Part shown: positions 4,708-5,790 of the stretch, piece after piece
Layout of the letters: each line of letters opens with the position of its first letter
Position numbering within the stretch: the stretch's first letter is position 1
Assembly (NCBI GenBank): GCA_030590745.1
Contig: JAUVCS010000067.1
Location: 1 to 5,790, forward strand
Length of the DNA: 5,790 nt
Reading direction: 5' to 3'
From: Desulfuromusa sp.
GTDB lineage: Bacteria > Desulfobacterota > Desulfuromonadia > Desulfuromonadales > Geopsychrobacteraceae
The notes under the pieces: generated by a model
The model's database searches: none
Seen by the model: the letters and a program-made list of their open reading frames with translations, nothing else
Told to the model about the DNA's origin: nothing
Program-made: the position numbers and the translations under genes

Positions 4708-5790
4708 ATGGGTCAGAACTATTTTAATTCACTCTCTTTCAGTCGTAAGTTACAGGAACTTGGAACCTGCTATTTCATGGACAGTAGCGAGTTCGATGGG
4801 GTTGAATATCTAAAAGGGAAGAAGATTGTTGTTGTCGGTTGCGGTGCTCAGGGGCTGAATCAGGGGCTTAATATGCGCGACAGCGGTCTGGATATCTCCT
4901 ATGCCCTGCGTAAAGTTGAGATTGATGAAAAACATATCTCCTGGCAAAATGCTACCGATAACAATTTTGATTTTGATACCATCGAAAACATGGTTCCTAA
5001 AGGGGATCTGATTCTGAATCTGACCCCGGATAAATATCACTCCCCCGTGGTTAATCATATTATGCCACTGATGAAAAAAGGATCCTGCCTCTCCTATTCT
5101 CACGGCTTTAATATCGTTGAGGAAGGGATGCAGATTCGTGAAGACCTGACCGTTATCATGGTTGCTCCCAAGTCTCCAGGCTCTGAAGTTCGCGCTGAAT
5201 ATCTGCGCGGGTTCGGTGTCCCGACGCTGATCGCTGTTCATGGCGAAAATGATCCCAATGGTGACGGACTTGATATTGCCAAGGCTTATTGCTGCGGTAC
5301 CGGTGGAGACAAGGCCGGCGTATTGATGTCGTCATTTGTGGCTGAGGTCAAGTCAGACCTGATGGGTGAGCAGACCATCCTCTGCGGGGTTCTACAGACC
5401 GGCTCGATCCTCTTCTACAACAAAATGGTCGCTTCCGGTATTGAGTCCGGGTATGCCTCCAAGTTGGTTCAGTATGGCTGGGAAACTGTCACTGAAGCGC
5501 TTAAACATGGCGGCGTCACCAACATGATGGATCGTCTCTCCAACCCGGCCAAGCTGATAGCATTTGAATTGGCTGAGGAGTTGAAGGAAATCATGGGTCC
5601 ACTGTTTCAAAAACATATGGACGATGTTCTGTCCGGAGAGTTTTCCAAGACCATGATGAAAGATTGGGGCAACAACGATGCTGATCTGCTGCGCTGGCGG
5701 GAAGAGACCAATAATGAACCATTTGAAAAGTCTGAAGCACAATCTGCAGACATTCCTGAACAGGAATACTTTGATAATGGGATCCTGATG
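4708..5790 (+). CDS. ilvC: Ketol-acid reductoisomerase, class II (3' truncated by window end)
   Basis: This enzyme converts acetolactate or acetohydroxybutyrate to the dihydroxy acids of valine and isoleucine synthesis, using Mg2+ and NAD(P)H. 361 codons are present without a stop. The product aligns without gaps to the first part of the long E. coli-type IlvC (491 residues), so about 130 residues lie beyond the edge. Visible features: dinucleotide-binding GCGAQG (44-49), NLTPDK (104-109), SYSHGFNIV (129-137) with catalytic H132, VAPKSPG (152-158) with K155, and [11 protein letters not shown] (213-223) with Mg2+ ligands D217 and E221. The knotted C-terminal domain is only partly present. The ATG at 4708 has AGGAG at 4695-4699, 8 bases upstream, and gives the family N-terminus ([12 protein letters not shown]). 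Cofactor-loop residues differ from E. coli: E71 (A), H76 (R) and Y110 (Q), while R68, K69, K75 and S78 are kept. IlvY from the divergent gene is the expected activator. Confidence 0.97.
   Translation, partial: MGQNYFNSLSFSRKLQELGTCYFMDSSEFDGVEYLKGKKIVVVGCGAQGLNQGLNMRDSGLDISYALRKVEIDEKHISWQNATDNNFDFDTIENMVPKGDLILNLTPDKYHSPVVNHIMPLMKKGSCLSYSHGFNIVEEGMQIREDLTVIMVAPKSPGSEVRAEYLRGFGVPTLIAVHGENDPNGDGLDIAKAYCCGTGGDKAGVLMSSFVAEVKSDLMGEQTILCGVLQTGSILFYNKMVASGIESGYASKLVQYGWETVTEALKHGGVTNMMDRLSNPAKLIAFELAEELKEIMGPLFQKHMDDVLSGEFSKTMMKDWGNNDADLLRWREETNNEPFEKSEAQSADIPEQEYFDNGILM

Noticed and set aside
4810..5742. Minus-strand open frames at 4810-5241 and 5392-5742
   Set aside because: They are antisense to the well-conserved ilvC coding sequence and have no recognisable product.

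Overview
The window looks like chromosomal DNA of a Gram-negative bacterium, probably a proteobacterium or a Desulfuromonas/Pelobacter-like member of the Desulfobacterota. Supporting this are a DUF3422 membrane protein, a YceF-type Maf pyrophosphatase, an ilvY-ilvC divergent pair with an E. coli-type (class II) ketol-acid reductoisomerase, frequent GTG/TTG starts with strong Shine-Dalgarno sites, and a selenoprotein gene. The lineage is an inference from gene content only. I see no mobile element, CRISPR array, rRNA or tRNA.

Layout. Positions 1-346 (+) hold the C-terminal end of a DUF3422 membrane protein. It converges with a leftward cluster of three genes: a WYL-type regulator (2489 to 1482), a small unrecognised protein (1406 to 1029) and a Maf/YceF nucleotide pyrophosphatase (982 to 392). 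A hairpin overlapping the maf stop codon may end that transcript. Divergent from the WYL gene is a DnaQ-like DEDDh 3'-5' exonuclease (TTG start at 2675, stop at 3346) with its own sigma70-like promoter. The right-hand part is the branched-chain amino acid locus: ilvY (4560 to 3670, minus) and ilvC (from 4708, plus, cut off by the window end), with a 147-base shared control region containing a good LysR-type operator.

The most interesting item lies between the exonuclease and ilvY, where a conventional stop-to-stop reading shows no gene. At 3452-3688 (+) there is a 78-codon gene interrupted by one in-frame TGA. Read as selenocysteine, it gives a complete SelW-like (Rdx family) thioredoxin-fold protein with a CxxU redox motif. 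A bacterial SECIS-like hairpin lies 15 bases after the TGA, and its apical loop resembles that of E. coli fdhF. A GTG start with a well-placed Shine-Dalgarno site follows an in-frame TAA. The last 19 bases of this gene overlap the 3' end of ilvY on the other strand. The organism should therefore encode SelA, SelB, SelD and tRNA-Sec elsewhere.

Other points worth a second look are the altered cofactor-pocket residues in the ketol-acid reductoisomerase (positions 71, 76 and 110 in E. coli numbering), a GKP-to-GKG change in Maf, a degenerate WYL motif in the regulator, and a strong hairpin without a T-tract just upstream of the selenoprotein gene.
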